Assembly: GCF_905475395.1 (NCBI RefSeq)
Contig: NC_058341.1
Coordinates: forward strand, 59,899,501-59,963,500
Direction of reading: 5' to 3'
DNA length: 64,000 bases
Source: Chrysoperla carnea
Taxonomy: Eukaryota; Arthropoda; Insecta; Neuroptera; Chrysopidae
The notes under the pieces: generated by a model
Databases searched by the model: none
The model's input: only the letters and a program-made list of their open reading frames with translations
Told to the model about the DNA's origin: nothing
Part shown: in pieces, positions 1 through 13,800 of the stretch
Numbering within the stretch: position 1 is the stretch's first letter
Layout of the letters: each line of letters begins with the position of its first letter
Made by a program: the position numbers and the translations under genes

Positions 1-385
1 AATCAAGGAATGGCTACGACAAGCCAATCTTGATTATTGGGACTTTTTGTAGAGCATGAGACAGGACAAATTGTTTATAACTACAGCGAGCCCATTCGAC
101 TGTGCTCGTCTGAAACTTACTAGAGCACAGTTGAGAAGGGTGGTAGAATTCTTCACAGGACACTGTCGATTGAATTAACACCTTCATAACATGGGGATTT
201 TGATGACCCCTCTTGTAGGGTCTGTGTGGAGGACGATGAAACCTTCATAATGTTATTTGCGCCTACAGAAACCTGTAGGGCGTCAGGTTAAAATTTTTGA
301 ATTCGAAAACTTGGATCCATCAATCTTGGGAAAAAGCTTGACAGAGAAGCTGTGGGGTTTCTGCGTGCCGTTTCGATAGAATCGT
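1..385 (+). mobile_element. LINE 3' remnant (RNase H end of ORF2)
   Basis: One reading gives the typical end of a non-LTR retrotransposon ORF2 of the R1/I/LOA kind: a run resembling 'TASPFDCARLKLTRAQLR', then 'FFTGHCRLN', then an 'HLHNMG' segment. This is the segment after the RNase H domain. Stops interrupt the frame, and the later part (around 300-385) reads 'LTEKLWGFLRAVSIES', so it is dead. The same segment recurs at 14115-14400. The 5' part lies outside the window. Confidence 0.75.
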
Positions 386-579
386 ATAGACTCATCTGCT
401 TAAAATAACATCTCTTACCCGGAAACGTCTCGCCTTCGGGTGATTGGTTCTTCTCAGCCCAAATCTTACTCTTCTTGGGTGCTTTAGCGCTCTCTCTTTC
501 AAATAGAAATCGATGAAATGACAGCGTATATTTACGTAAATTTAAATAAAAATGTAAACAATAATTAGTGGTATTTTAG

Positions 580-2303
580 GCAACTATGATGGATTTGCAT
601 ATGGTTCGTTCCATAGATTTAATAGAACTCGTGATAGGGGATTGTATAAACCTGTTGGTAAGTTATTAGTACCTAAAATTACTACCCACTACCGCCGTAA
701 AACAAAATAAAAAATAATGTTTGAATGTATTAGGACCTACAAGTATGTACAAGAGACCAATTACTTGTTCAATGGATTATGGTTTTTGGAAAGATGATTC
801 GGCATTAAAAAATCAAAATTGGTATGCAAAACTTAAACATTTACCTCGAAAAACTTCTGAAAGAACACGGTAAGATTTCTATGGTACTATAATATTTTTT
901 TGTCAAGGTCCTAAAATTTCGAATACCTATTTGGATTTTATAATAATTTTTTATGTCGCTGAAAGTGAAAGGTCACGAAACATTTTTCAAGAAATCCAAC
1001 ATATGTATTCAGAATTATGCATTTCCCTGTCGAATTTAAAAGTTTATGCAAGCTACACACTGTCGAAGAAATTTGGATACTTTCGAATTGTAACTGTTTT
1101 TAGACATTTTAATAACTTATTATATCATGTATATATGTAATTTATCAAGGTATACCAAGTTTAGTCCCAAGTTTGTAACGTTTAAAAATATTGATGCTAA
1201 GAACAAAATTTTGGTATAGGCGTTCATAAAATTACCTAATTAGTCCATTTTCGCTTGTCTGTCTGTCAACAAGACCACTCAAAAAGGAAAAATATATCGA
1301 GCTGCAATTTTTATAGCGTGCTCAGGACATAAAAAATGATGTAATTATACTTTTTTTGTTGGTATTACCAACCAGATTACGAATTTTCATGTTTTTCCGG
1401 GATATGCTGTAATTTGCTAGCGGCAAACACCTAAAACCAAGTACTGGACAATACAAAAAAATATTTTTTTGAAAATACCCACGGTGGCGGGGGTACACAC
1501 TGGCCTCCGAGTTGGCCAACACTTAAATTCTTAATCTGGTAGGTAATACCATGTAATACCAATAAAAAAAGGGTTATAAAATCCCAAGATGGGGGGGGGG
1601 TTCATATTATTGGGTGCGTTTAGCAGAAAAAAACGCTAGGAAGCGCTTGTAAGCAAAATGGCGATTGTTAAGCGGTAAGCGCTGTCAAATAGTAAATAGC
1701 TATATACCTCTAGGTCTCTAAGTTATATTTAACCGGGGAACCTAACCTAATTTAAATATATGTTTGTAAATTATTTATATTAAAAAATTACCAATAATGA
1801 ATAATATATTAAATAATGTTGTGAATGGCGGATTGTGTCAGCGCAACTGAAGTTAGCAAACATGTTCTGGCCGAAAACTGTACAGTTTGTTTTGCAGCGC
1901 TAGTAAGCGCTCTCAAGCGCTTTTTTCTGCCAAACGCACCCATTGTCTCGTTGTCTAACTCTGTCGCTCAAAACATCAATAGATAGAATAAGTTACACAG
2001 TAATAGCACTCACTATATGCTTTCCCCATATATTTGATTTATGGCTTTTCCATACTAACTTGGTACTAGACTGAGACAAAATGAAAACAATTATTTTCGA
2101 TCTTTGGAAGAAATAATTTTAATATTTCTTCTTCTAGGTTTTATGATTATGCTCTGAGTATGAACAAATATTACCATGATTAATAATCGAAATTAATCAA
2201 TTTGTATAAATTTATTTAAAATAAAAAGTACCGAATATTATTTTTTAAATATTAAATATTTAAATTAATTTTCAGTTACCTTGCATGCTATAAGAGTAAA
2301 TAA
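580..2303 (+). CDS. Unrecognised gene, three 3' exons
   Basis: I do not recognise this protein. Three exons join in phase: 580-657 (acceptor ttttag, donor gtaagt), 734-869 (acceptor attag, donor gtaaga) and 2276-2303 (acceptor ttttcag, ending TAA). The reading starts NYDGFAYGSFHRFNRT, continues through RGLYKPVG, SMYKRPITCSMDYGFW and WYAKLKHLPRKTSERTR, and ends YLACYKSK. An AATAAA-like signal follows near 2350. The product is basic and rich in Tyr, Trp and Arg, with no signal peptide or membrane segment in the visible part. The 5' end is missing: the first visible exon starts at an acceptor in phase 2, so at least one exon lies upstream or outside the window. The second intron holds a MITE and a repeat fragment. 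Short Tyr/Arg-rich proteins of this look occur among axonemal inner proteins, but that is only an impression. Confidence 0.6.
1119..1345 (+). repeat. Dispersed ~600 bp repeat, 5' partial copy
   Basis: Matches the left third of the repeat seen in longer form at 5240-5818 and 17923-18560: 'aaggtatac', 'agtttagtcccaag', 'aatattgatgctaag', 'cctaattagtcc' and 'gtctgtctgtc' occur in the same order. It lies in intron 2 of the unrecognised gene. Confidence 0.75.
1611..1942. mobile_element. MITE with ~42 bp terminal inverted repeats
   Basis: The left end, tgggtgcgtttagcagaaaa, is the near-perfect reverse complement of the right end ...ttttctgccaaacgcaccca, and the similarity continues into runs of 'agcgctt'. 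The element is about 330 bp with no coding capacity. It looks like a non-autonomous DNA transposon; I could not define a clean target-site duplication. Confidence 0.8.
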
Positions 2304-2839
2304 TAATAAATTACCTACTCTTTTCTTTGTAATGTAAATTTTAGCAATTTAATAAAATATGTATTAAATCATCGATAAGTCATTATTGATCAAATATTTA
2401 ATTATACTTATATTTGCAGAAATACTTTGTTAAGATTATCTTACAATTATTTATTTACATTATCTAAAATTTAAAATTATGTAAATGCAAGTTGAAGCTC
2501 GTTGAAAAAAACGAATCAAATTTGAAAAGATAAGTCAGTATACTCATTCATAACTTGAATTAGTCGCAGGACCGGATTTAAGCATGGATGTTATGGGTAA
2601 CTGCCCGGGGCGACCAATATTTGATAATATAGTTACCCTTCCGATACAGAACCCTAAAAACTATCAGTCAAGATCGCCTTGACAGCTAAGCAATTTTGTG
2701 TATTGAATTTGAATTACTCCGTCCTTTGGACTTTAGAAATTTAATCACGCAATTTTGTGAGTATTAATCTAAGAAAAATTTTGATGTTTCTGAAAAGCAA
2801 AAATTATGTTGCTCTAACTATCCTGATTGTTGTATATTT

Positions 2840-3190
2840 TTTACCCGCGGGTTCACACGCGTTTTTGTCCTATAAATAACTGACAGACGTCATTGAAAAG
2901 TAAATAAAATAATATGATAATTTTTTTTTATTGAATATTTTATATACTATGGTTTATTAATTAATTCCGCTTCAGACTAGCCCAAAACAGAATATTATTC
3001 TAGGATGCTACTCCTTAAATTTTATCTCCTTCACCTTGTTTCATGAAATGTCAAAAAATAAATTTAAAAAAAAAAAGTTATTTTTTTAAATTATAGCTCA
3101 TGTGTTATTCTAATGAGCTAATATTATTGTCAAGTTTCATTCAAATCCATTCAGAAGTTTTTACGTGAAAGCGTAACAAAACGATGAGGA
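2840..3190 (+). mobile_element. RTE-like LINE relic
   Basis: Begins with 'acccgcgggttcacacgcg' and ends with 'ttcagaagtttttacgtgaaagcgtaacaaa', a motif pair typical of the termini of RTE-type elements in insects. No coding sequence remains. Confidence 0.4.
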
Positions 3191-3689
3191 AAAAATATGT
3201 TGGAGCTGGGATAATTTGAGTGAAGGGGGTTTTGCAGCAAGAAACTGAAAGTAAAAATCTAGTAAAATAATTAAATTTTTGCGCCAATTTCGAGATTGAG
3301 GAATTTTTCCAAAAAAGCACTTTGGCATTTAAAAGAGCACCCCAAAAACCTCATCGCATGGCCAAGCAGAGTTAAAAATTTTAAGATATTTTTATGTACA
3401 GATAAATACATTCAATTTATGTACAGATACACCTAATCATTTTTCAAAAAAAATTTCCAAACAAAAAATATTAGAATATTTCTTCTATCCCTTACATGTA
3501 ACGAAATCGAATATTGACTGACCTTCAAAGTCGAAGTCCATTCTAAGGTGCCTATGAGCAGAACCGAAAGTAGAGCTGAAAAGTTTTCGGGCCAGAACCA
3601 TATTTGGTGGCTCCATAGCTCCATTCAAAAAATCACTCGTTATAACAATATATACCATGTAATATGGACACAGCCTCGGAAAATACTTG

Positions 3690-3805
3690 AGTAACTGATA
3701 AATGAAATTATCAGCGGAAAAGGTGGTAAATACATATGGTATCTATAGCTTAAGTGTGTAATTCGTTGACATCCAATGTTACCTAACCTGACTAACCTTT
3801 GAAGG
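3690..3805 (+). mobile_element. SINE fragment (body and tail)
   Basis: Shares 'gataaatgaaattatcagcgg', 'aaggtggtaaa', 'tatggtat' and a terminal 'acctaacctgac' with the SINE on the opposite strand at 8530-8765. It lacks the tRNA-like head. Confidence 0.6.
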
Positions 3806-4803
3806 AAGCGGGTAAGGACTTCCGGGACATATTATATATAAATATATGAGACATCTAAATAGTAAAAAAAATACTTAACACTAAATCCTCCTCCTCACAC
3901 TCGCGAAGTTGCACCAAGTTCGACTTCGCTAAAAGTACGATTTTTTGTACCCGAGTCAAAAGCAACACGAAGCATTCAGGCGAGCTTCATTTCCACATTC
4001 TCTCGCTTACTTGTGTAGTGTATTTTAATTGTTCATGTAATGTGCATGCAAAACGTTATTACACTAAGTACAATGCTCGAGTCGAAATCTTATTAGTAAA
4101 AATTTTTATTTGAGAAATATGCCAATAAAATATTTAATAAAGAACAAAAATAAAATTACTCGTATTTTATATTTTAGATCAATTTCAGTGAATGAATTAC
4201 TCACTTTGGCTTGGCTTATTTTTGATGGCTACAGGACATAGGACATGAATGTTTAATCATAACAGAATACATCAAACAACATCCATGAATCCTAATTTAT
4301 TAAAATTTTGGTTACTCGCGTAATTTCTAATAAAATTTTAAAAAATCGATAGAGATCAATAAATTCTTACTTATGAATTGTTTTCGTTTTGTTTCGTTTT
4401 TTCCCACTATACATTCTTGTTTAGTATAAGTAATAACTGTAATACTAAATGGTATATTATTTTGTTGTTAAATACTGATAACGCGTAGTAAGTAAATTGG
4501 CCAATTAATTAATAAATGTATAGTAACTAATCAAGTTTTGATAATAGAAGTAATATGTAATTTATATTTTAAAAAATATTCTACTTTATACAAACGGATA
4601 TTCATTCAAAACTTATAATTGATCATAGCAACAACATGCCATACCACACCTTTTAGTGATTGTCGAGTTATTCTTCTGGCTGCAATGAAATGTCAAAATT
4701 GACAAGTAGTAATAATAACAAATTTCATGTGTCATTGTGAACGTTAATTACTAATAATTACTTAAGTAAATAAAAGAAGTATTTAATAGTAACAGTTTTT
4801 AAA

Positions 4804-7800
4804 ATGTTTGCTGTAAAGCATTTTGTTCGTGTCAACTTAAATAGTAATAATAATAGTATTTCAAAGATTAGCATACGCACAATTAATCATCAGTAAGTAT
4901 AATTAAATATACATTCTATTTTAAGTACAGTTAAGTATAATAAATCATATCGATTTCGCACGAGAACATGAATGTGATCGATAGGCTTATTATATTATAT
5001 TCTCTAAAAAATATGCATGTGTAGTATATTATGTAATTTGTAATTATAATTAAACCGGCAAAAACATTAATCATAATTATTAGGAATCTAATCATTTGAA
5101 TGTATGTTAGATTATAATTTAACGGTGGCAGCACAGTAAAGCGCATGTTTCCGGGACAGGGCAGTAATTAATGAAATTTTTAAGTTACGCACTTAAACTA
5201 TGTTCATCGAATGACAGGATATCCTGTATATGGCTCATTTTTATACCATGCATATATGTAATATGCAAGGTATACTAAGTTTAGTCCCAAGTTTGTAACG
5301 CTTAAATATATTGATGCTAAGCAAAAAATTTTGGTATAGGTGTTCATAAAATCACCTAATTAGTCCACTTCCGGTTGTCTGTCTGTCTGTCGTCTGCCTG
5401 TCCGTCTGTCATCACGATTACTCAAAAACAAATAGAGATATCTAGCTGAAATTTTTATAGCGTGACCAGGACATAAAAAGTGAGGTCAAGTTCGTAAATG
5501 AGCAACATAGGTCAATTTGTATCTTGGGTCCATAGCACCCATTTTGTAAATCTTTAGAGATAGAACAAAAGTTTATATGTAAAAAATGTTCCTTATAAAA
5601 AAATAAACAACTTTTCTTTGAAAATTTTTTTCGTAAACATCACTGTTTACCCGTGAGAGCGCAAATTATGCGCAAATTGTTTAGCATGTATTATGTGGGA
5701 ATATCAGTTATATAAGTATGTGTGACATGTATGCATATGTAATGTGACAGAGTAATCAACACAGTCTATACATGGTATTTTAACAATTAACTCAGTCAAT
5801 TGTTTGTTTTCACTTGTATAGTATTATAACCTGGCAGCTCTTCATTTTTAGATACATACATCTGTGGTATATTACTTCTACATGTAGAAGTAAGTACCTA
5901 TGCATACTAATCTACCCTTAAGGTAGTACCTCCACGAAAGTGATATTCCAAGAATTTCTCAAAACTCAGAATATAAAATATTTAATTCATAATACACATG
6001 CTGTTAAAATTAGAAGATGATTTACCATGTCATACATGAAATATTAGCAATTAAAAGTGACGCAATTTGTATGTGTACGTGCCCGTAGCATGGGAGAAGC
6101 GTGGAAAAATGACAAATTTATATTTATTTATCAATGAATGACGTTCACCATCTCTATGAAAATCAAATATAATGTAGAATACTATATTTAGAAAATATAA
6201 AAAAAAATAAAAATTATTTACCATATAGTTTCGATAAAAAACTTAAATAAATAACTCGTTTTAGCGATGATTTTTTGTGGAGGGGATATAAAGACTAGTG
6301 GTATGGAAACGATGTGGCAACGGATACTGTATAGTTTATAAGTTGGGTAGTAATATGTACAGGTATAGGTAAAGGATAAATAATAATAAGAATAATGCGA
6401 CGTTGCCACATTTCCATACAGAGGTATATTTCATAGTGTGTGTGTGTATACGTATAGGGGATATAGTAGTGGAGGAAGTACAGTCTTGTGAAAAAAATAT
6501 ATGGTACAGTCATAGCACAGTTAATGCGCTGAATGATAGTATTAGTCCAAAACTTTTTGACTGGACTGTCGCGGAGGAACTACCTTAATTGTCGAAAATA
6601 TATGGTATATACCTGTATTACCAACTCAAAAACATAAAAAATTTCCGTTAAGGAAAGAGCGGGAAATATTTTTCTTTTTAATTTACGGTTACAAAGCGGA
6701 TAATTAGGGGTCTATTACTTATTTAATCGGGAAAAGTTGTTTCGCTAACTTGGCTTGACAAGCTTGTATTTACTGAATAACACATTACCATGAACTGTTA
6801 TATATACTTTAGCAACAAAATTTTGGTCAAATATGACATGGCACAACCATTAGCAAATAGATCAAATAAAAATTTAATTTTGCATCGGTAAAATTTTAAT
6901 CTTGTTAGTTTGCAGTTATTTGCATTTATCGACGACATAATACATGGATTTTCAATTTTCATAAGATTAGTGCGAAGTTTTGTAACGTTTTTAATTACGA
7001 TTTTTTTTTTTTGTAAGTACAAAAGTTATTTTATTAATTAAGCTTCACACGAGCTCGAATTCAATAATGATTTACTATAAATAATATATTTCAAAATAAT
7101 GGTATAAATCAAATATTTATATTCACCTAATAAATGTAAATGCACTAAGATTTATTTTCTTAAAAAATTCCATTATTCACGTTCCTTAATAATAATAATA
7201 AAATAAATTTATAAACAATTTTTGAACTCACTTATTTTAAATATTTAAACTAATTCTCAATTCGAACTCAACAAAACTTCATTTAATTAACTATAGAATT
7301 ATTAAAATTTCATTTAAATCTATATCCTAAATATATATATACGTATTTAGATATAATTTTTTTTTTCTTAATGAATTGTACGAAGCAATTAACAATGTTT
7401 TTGTAATAATTATTATGATTAATTATTTAGCTTTGTTTGAAATGAGATCGTCCGCAAACTAATCATTTATACTTTTGAAACAATTATTACGATTGATTTT
7501 TATACCCTGTATATATGAAATATATCAAGGTATACTAAACTTAGTCCCAAGTTTTTTTCGCTTAAAAATATTGATACTACGAATAAAATTTTAGTGTAAG
7601 TGTTCATAAAATTATCTAAGTAGTCCATTTTCGGTTGTCTGTCTGTCCGTCCATGGACACGATAACTCGAAAAAAGATATCAAGAAATTTTTAAAGTGTG
7701 CTTAGGGCGTAAAAAGTGAGGTTGAGTTCGTAAATGAGCAATGCAGGTCCAGTTCTGGAGTTTTAGAACTTAAAAAATAAACAACTTTTGTTTGAAACAT

Positions 7801-10800
7801 GTTTTCGTAAACATCACTATTTATCCGTGATGGCTCATGTTAGATAAGAACATTATATAGTATGAATGTATTGTTTTGTGTCAAGTATACATGTATTGTA
7901 TATATTTTAAATTTATACGTTACAAACAAAACTACATTGTATGCGTTTGCTTATAGCATATAATGTATCCACTCAGGAAGTGAGAAAAAAGGTACTCTTA
8001 TTACTTGGTGTGTAAAGTAACTATCTTTCTTTACATACATGACGTAAAAAAAACAAACTGTTGCGTAATCTACACTTTCTATACTGGGTATTTCTACAGT
8101 TAACTCAGCCAATCGGGGTTTTCTCTTGTTTGTCATATTTAAAAGTAACATTTTGTTACCTTTAAAAAATCGGATATGAGTTTTGAACGGATCTTTACGT
8201 TTTAAGATCTTCTGATTCCAAAAGCACGTATCATTTTTAGTTATAACAGATAATAAAAGCAAGAATTCAACAGTATTTTGGCATATCCCTGATGGATTGA
8301 AATATTTTATTTGCTTTTATAGCAATTTTTTATAAATCGTTAAAGTTATTTTGTTGCAAGGCTATGTACACATATTAATTTCATCAACGTTCATCGATTT
8401 GTCTGCAAATCTTTTAATAAACAAATTAGATAAATTGTTAAAATAACGTGATATATCGACATAAACAAGAAATTGTTAATTTTTAGATCTAAATTCAACG
8501 TTTTGGCCAAAATAAAATATCCATTTGATTTTTTGTTAGGTTAGGTTAGGTTATATTGGCTGTCCACGAAGGACATACTTAGGTTATAGAGCCCATTGCG
8601 ATACCATATATGTGTTTTACCACCTTTCCGCTGATAATTTCATTTATTAGCTCCTCAATATATCATAGGCTGAGTGCACTTCCTTCATGCATAACCATAG
8701 GTACACTACATCGGGAATCGAACCCGCTACTCTAAGCATACCGCGGACGGAATTGGTTAAAAATTAGTTAAAAACAATTAAAAAAGCATTGTTTTTAACA
8801 ACGGATTGCTATTTTTTTATACCACCATCGTGTTCAGCGCGATTTCTTCTACAAAAACTTAAAATTTAATTTCAGGTCAGTTTTCTGACCAAAATTTGTG
8901 GATAAGTCCAAAGCATAAAATTATCGAGAATTTATAGACACATAAATCTCATTCGTTTTCTATAGATTATAGAATTTTTGAATGAATCATGCTAAAAACT
9001 TTAAATAATTTACGATGTGAATAGTGAAAAATATTAGTATATTGTCATGTTTATTGATTATAAAAAGCAGTTTTAAGAAATATCTAATCTTATATATTAT
9101 TACTATAGCAAGTTTTTTTCTGTCCTACCCTTATATGAAATTCTATGACTCACCCCTCATTGACGAAAAATATACTCACGGTCTAAAAATGTACCGCTTA
9201 GGAAAAAATACGCTAGACAAATAATTTGAATAAACAAATATCATAAATTTAAATAATAAGTGTATTAGGCAAACATGCTATTTTTTACAAATGCTCTCCT
9301 ACTACTCTAGACATATAATTACTATTTTGAATATATGTGATTTTTTTAAATAAATTAATTTAATTTTTTTCACCACTTTTCTACGAAATTTGTTGTTTGT
9401 TGTTTTTACACAGGGGTACAGGGCAGCCACTGGGTACGGTAACTACGGGAGCGGAATTCCTCACGAGTCGAGTTAGTATTGATATATTATGGATTAGTCA
9501 TTATACTTCAAACGCCATTCATTTAACCTTGGTTTTTTTGTTTTGAAATATCCTCAGTTTTTTGTGTTTGAATTTTCTAAGATCATTCGCATATACAAAG
9601 ACAAAATTAATCACTCACTAAATTTCAAAATTTTTTTAGCGATTTTTTGATAGACTGTAACTTTAGTAATAATGGTCATAAAGAGAAAAAAATCCCTGTT
9701 TAATGATGTTAATATCTGGGTGACCGAGCTTTGTTCGAAATTTTTTGAGTTAAAAAACACAAATTTTATCACAAATATAAGAACCGTTTAAAATGTCTCT
9801 ACGCAAATACCAAGTTGAATGTCTCAGTAATGTATTTTCTTTCGTTAACTACGATATACACCAATAGATGTCAGGAAGAGTCATATTTTGCAGTTTATGT
9901 TTCAGTTTTTCCTGAAAACACTGATAAAACGACGTTTTTTGAAAATTAAACCTAGCTAGATCGACTTTTCGCCTCAAAAACTACCTGCATATCCAATTTC
10001 ATGAAAATCGTTGGAGCCATTTCTGAGATCGTATATATAAGAATTGCTCGTTTAAGATGTACAAATTTTTGATTGACTTGAAACTTTATAATTTTTTTAA
10101 GAATCCTCTTAAATATTCATTGATGGGAAAAAAATTTGTATAGGAAACCGGTTTTCCAGATAAGAATGGTTTTCATTTTACACACCAAGGTACAATGGAA
10201 TAAGAAAAATTTCTATACTTAGTCCTAGGGCAGGTAAAAATGTCCACCCATTAAAATGGTGAAAAAAAAATTTCAAAATTATGGCAGGTAGAATATGAAG
10301 GTTGGTTAAAAAATTAGTCAAAAACTATTAAGAATATTCCAAAATATAATATCAAATGATTTTAAAAACAAATTTTTGACCAAAACCACAAGATAATCTT
10401 TATTTTCGTCAATAGTTTTCGGCGAAGATTTTCATTTTTATTTTTTTAAATGCTTATTTCTTGAAAACGAGGTTGTTAGTTCAAAAATGTCAGGAGTCAA
10501 AAGTGTCAAGTCGAAAATATAAAATCTATTGTTTTCAAATCAAATGTTTGACCACAACCACAAAATAATCTTGAGTTTCGTCAATACCGAATTTTCAGTA
10601 AAAATCCGTAAATATCGTACTTAATTATACTTATTATCTTTTTAAACGCTTATTATATATCGAAAACGATGAGGTTTAGCGAAAATTGTCAGAAGTAAAA
10701 AATACGTAGAATTGTCCAAAATATAATATTAAATGGATTTCAAATTAAATTTTCGACCGGAACCACAAAATAATCTTTAGCTTCTTCAATAACGAGTTTT

Positions 10801-13800
10801 TGGTGAAATTTTCAAATGCTTATATCTCGAAAACGGTGAGATTAAGTAAAAAATGTCAGGGGTCAAAAAAAGCTTAGAATTGTCCAAAATATAAAAATTG
10901 TCCCATAGCTTTTTTTTAGATGTGGTATCCGGAAGTAGGGTACTTCTGCCCCACTTTATGGGCGTAAATCGAAAATGTACAAATTCCCAAGAATATGATT
11001 TTGTTAACGACATTCAGACAAAAATTTTCCAGCAGCTCCCATAAAAAGCTACCGGCGTGGCGCGGAGTTTTTTTCCTAATTTTTCGGTTTCGTTTCCTAC
11101 ATTATTACTAAATAAAAATTCAAATGCATGCAAAGAATATTATAATTTTAAAATACAATATTTTCACTCACATTGGATTTCAATTCACGGATGCAATTTA
11201 TTTTAAAACTAAAACTATTTTATACATCGTTATCATATTTATATTTAATATTTTTCAATTATGTTATGATAAAATTTTTTAATTTTGAACATAATTGATC
11301 AAATATTTATATATACTGGAAGGTCCCATGATCTTTATTAGGATTAGGTCCACGAATACGACCTATGGTTTTCGTCGTATTTTTTCTACTGAATCGAAAA
11401 ATCATTTATCTTACGAAATATGATGCAGTAACTTTTTATAAGCAATTTAATTGTTTATAACGCCACCACTGATTCTAGACAATGATTTTTTTGGACCGTT
11501 TTTGAAATAGAGGGCGCAGAAGATAGATCGCTGAACTATACGTACCTTAGTGCACGTCCAATATTTATAAATATAAAGTATTAAATAAGTAATTCGATAA
11601 TTAAGTGAAAAAAGTGTATTATAGACAAGTTCAATCGTAAATCCCAGTCTATTATGCTGTTTTTACCATAATTATTCACTAAATAAAGCTTAAATAATTA
11701 TTTAATACTTTATATCTATAAATATTGACCCAGCACTGAAGTACGTTAAGCTGGGCGCAACACCTTCTGCGCCCACTATTTCAAAAACGGTTCAACATAT
11801 AAAAAAAAATTTCAGGCAAAATTTGTAGCAAATTTTATCCTCTACAACTTTTATAGTAAATGTTAATACGATGGAAAGCAAAAGAAACGAGATATTCACA
11901 AAAAAACTGATTTTCGAGACCTTAGACCTTGAATATTTAACGACGCGCACGCGTGATTATTTGCGACTTTTGAGACAACATTTTTACTATCAAAATAAAG
12001 CTAAAAAAATTCAGTTTATTCCGTTAGATTCCGAGGTAAGATGATCGAGTTATAAATATTTGGATCATAATAAAATTACCTTTTTTTAACAACAGGTTTT
12101 CCACCTGGTAATGAAATGATAGGTACTAATTTCTTTATAAATTGTATAATTTCTTAATTATTTAATTTGTTAAAATGATTTCCGTAATTACCTATGTTAA
12201 CAATACTGTTTTTTAGATATAAATATTTTCAATAAAAATTTGTTCAATTATCATCTAATTTACAAGCGAATATTAACTTTATTTTGAAAAAAATTATATG
12301 TATTTGAAATTGAGAAAAACTTGCTCCATTACTATAAATGATAAAATGGTTTGCTAGAGTAAAAAGTTGAATAAATTTCAAAATCAACCTTTATTTTATT
12401 TTATTCCAGAATTCCGATTCTTAATAATTAATTAAGATGCCGATGGAATACTAAACTGCTGACAGATAATCCACACTTTAATAATCCCATCGCCGTTCTG
12501 AAGCTATAGTGCAGGCTATTTATGTAAAATCAGGGTTGAGCATCTAATTTTTTTGAGAACAGTATGATTAAGATGTTGCAAGGAACACGGCTCATTTTGT
12601 TCTTAATTTAATTTAGAAAAAAGCCATACTTTTAGAATTTGACCCACGACTCCTCCTTCATTGTAAACCTCCGTTAAGCCCCGAAGACGGTTATTATTTG
12701 CAAACAGTAAAAAAAAAGGAAATATATCTACGTAGAAGGTTTTCGGAGTCGCTAAAATCAAATTCGAGCTCAAAAAAATGTGGAAATGCTACAAAATTAA
12801 AAAACTAGTTCTTAGATGTTTCAAGTGCGAGTTTGGGGTTTCTTATCCGGAAGAACTAAAACATAGGCGATGATCCTCAAAATCGTTTCAGTTTGGAGAA
12901 GGCTCTAAGGAAAAAGGAAGTTCATTGTTCAGTAGCTTGCATTAATTGCCAAGGAAATTCTTCAAACATACCGATCCCAGAAGCAGAAGAAAAAGAAGAA
13001 GGCGTTGAATGTGAAGATGAAATTGTAACAAAAAATATAACTTTCCGGTCACCATTTTGAATTTTCACATTTTTTACTTCAGATTTGGATTGGGCGACCT
13101 CAAAAACCCCCTTAAGGCACCTATTAACTCTTCAGCCAAAAACGGTATTTTCCGGCCGCCATATTTAATTTTCACATTTTTTTGAACTTGTATTTGGATT
13201 CAGTGACCTCAAACAACCCCTACATAGGTTTATTTTCTATTTTTTAGGCTTTACAATAGGTTAACGTGTTGCAAATTCTAAAAGTATGCTAATAATGACT
13301 AATGAATATTTTTATGTCGCATTTCCTTCGAAAGCTAACGATTTTTGAAATTATTTTTGCAATAAAAAATGTCAGTTTTTTTATGAAGTTAAACTTTCTT
13401 GTTTCAAGTTTTATTCTATCTCCTACTGTTACGGATCTTAGTTAACTATTAAAGGATCCAAAAGATGCAGATCAAATCGGATCTGATGTCCCACTATAAT
13501 CTGAATAATTTTTGAACAAAACATCTTTTTGTGGTGTAAGTATTTTAGAAGATATTTGGGTCCCATCGATTAAAATGGGTTACCGTGTATATACGTACAA
13601 AGGGTAATTCAGGACAAACTACAGTTTAGGCTAGTGATTACAGATTTAAAATAACACGTAAATACAACAATACAAATCTTATGCATTGAAAAAATTGTTT
13701 CAGATGTCGTCTGTTAATTGTTGGTGGGGGATCTGGTGGCATGTCTATGGGCGCGAAATTTGCAAAAGATTATAAACAAGATGATATAATTATTGTGGAA

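Larger units (their letters stand above)
2304..4803. other. Intergenic stretch before SQOR
   Basis: Holds the 3' UTR and poly(A) signal of the preceding gene (near 2350), an RTE-like relic at 2840-3190 and a SINE tail near 3690-3805. The rest is AT-rich DNA with no ORF I can support. The promoter of the SQOR gene must lie in the last part, but I see no definite core element. Confidence 0.6.
4893..13703. other. SQOR intron 1, repeat-filled
   Basis: An 8.8 kb intron with consensus donor (gtaagt) and acceptor (tttcag). It contains two copies of the dispersed ~600 bp repeat, a SINE, an RTE-like tail, a three-unit tandem repeat, a foldback element and a direct repeat near 13.1 kb, listed separately. 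Between them (5820-7497, 8134-8529, 11800-13030) I see only AT-rich DNA. An ORF at 9024-9224 has no ATG start and is not called. Confidence 0.7.

Noticed and set aside
8536-8556. Telomere-like TTAGG repeats
   Set aside because: Only about three units, and they form the tail of a SINE.
9024-9224. Small membrane protein ORF in SQOR intron 1
   Set aside because: Starts with GTG, has no in-frame ATG before its hydrophobic part, and no family match.
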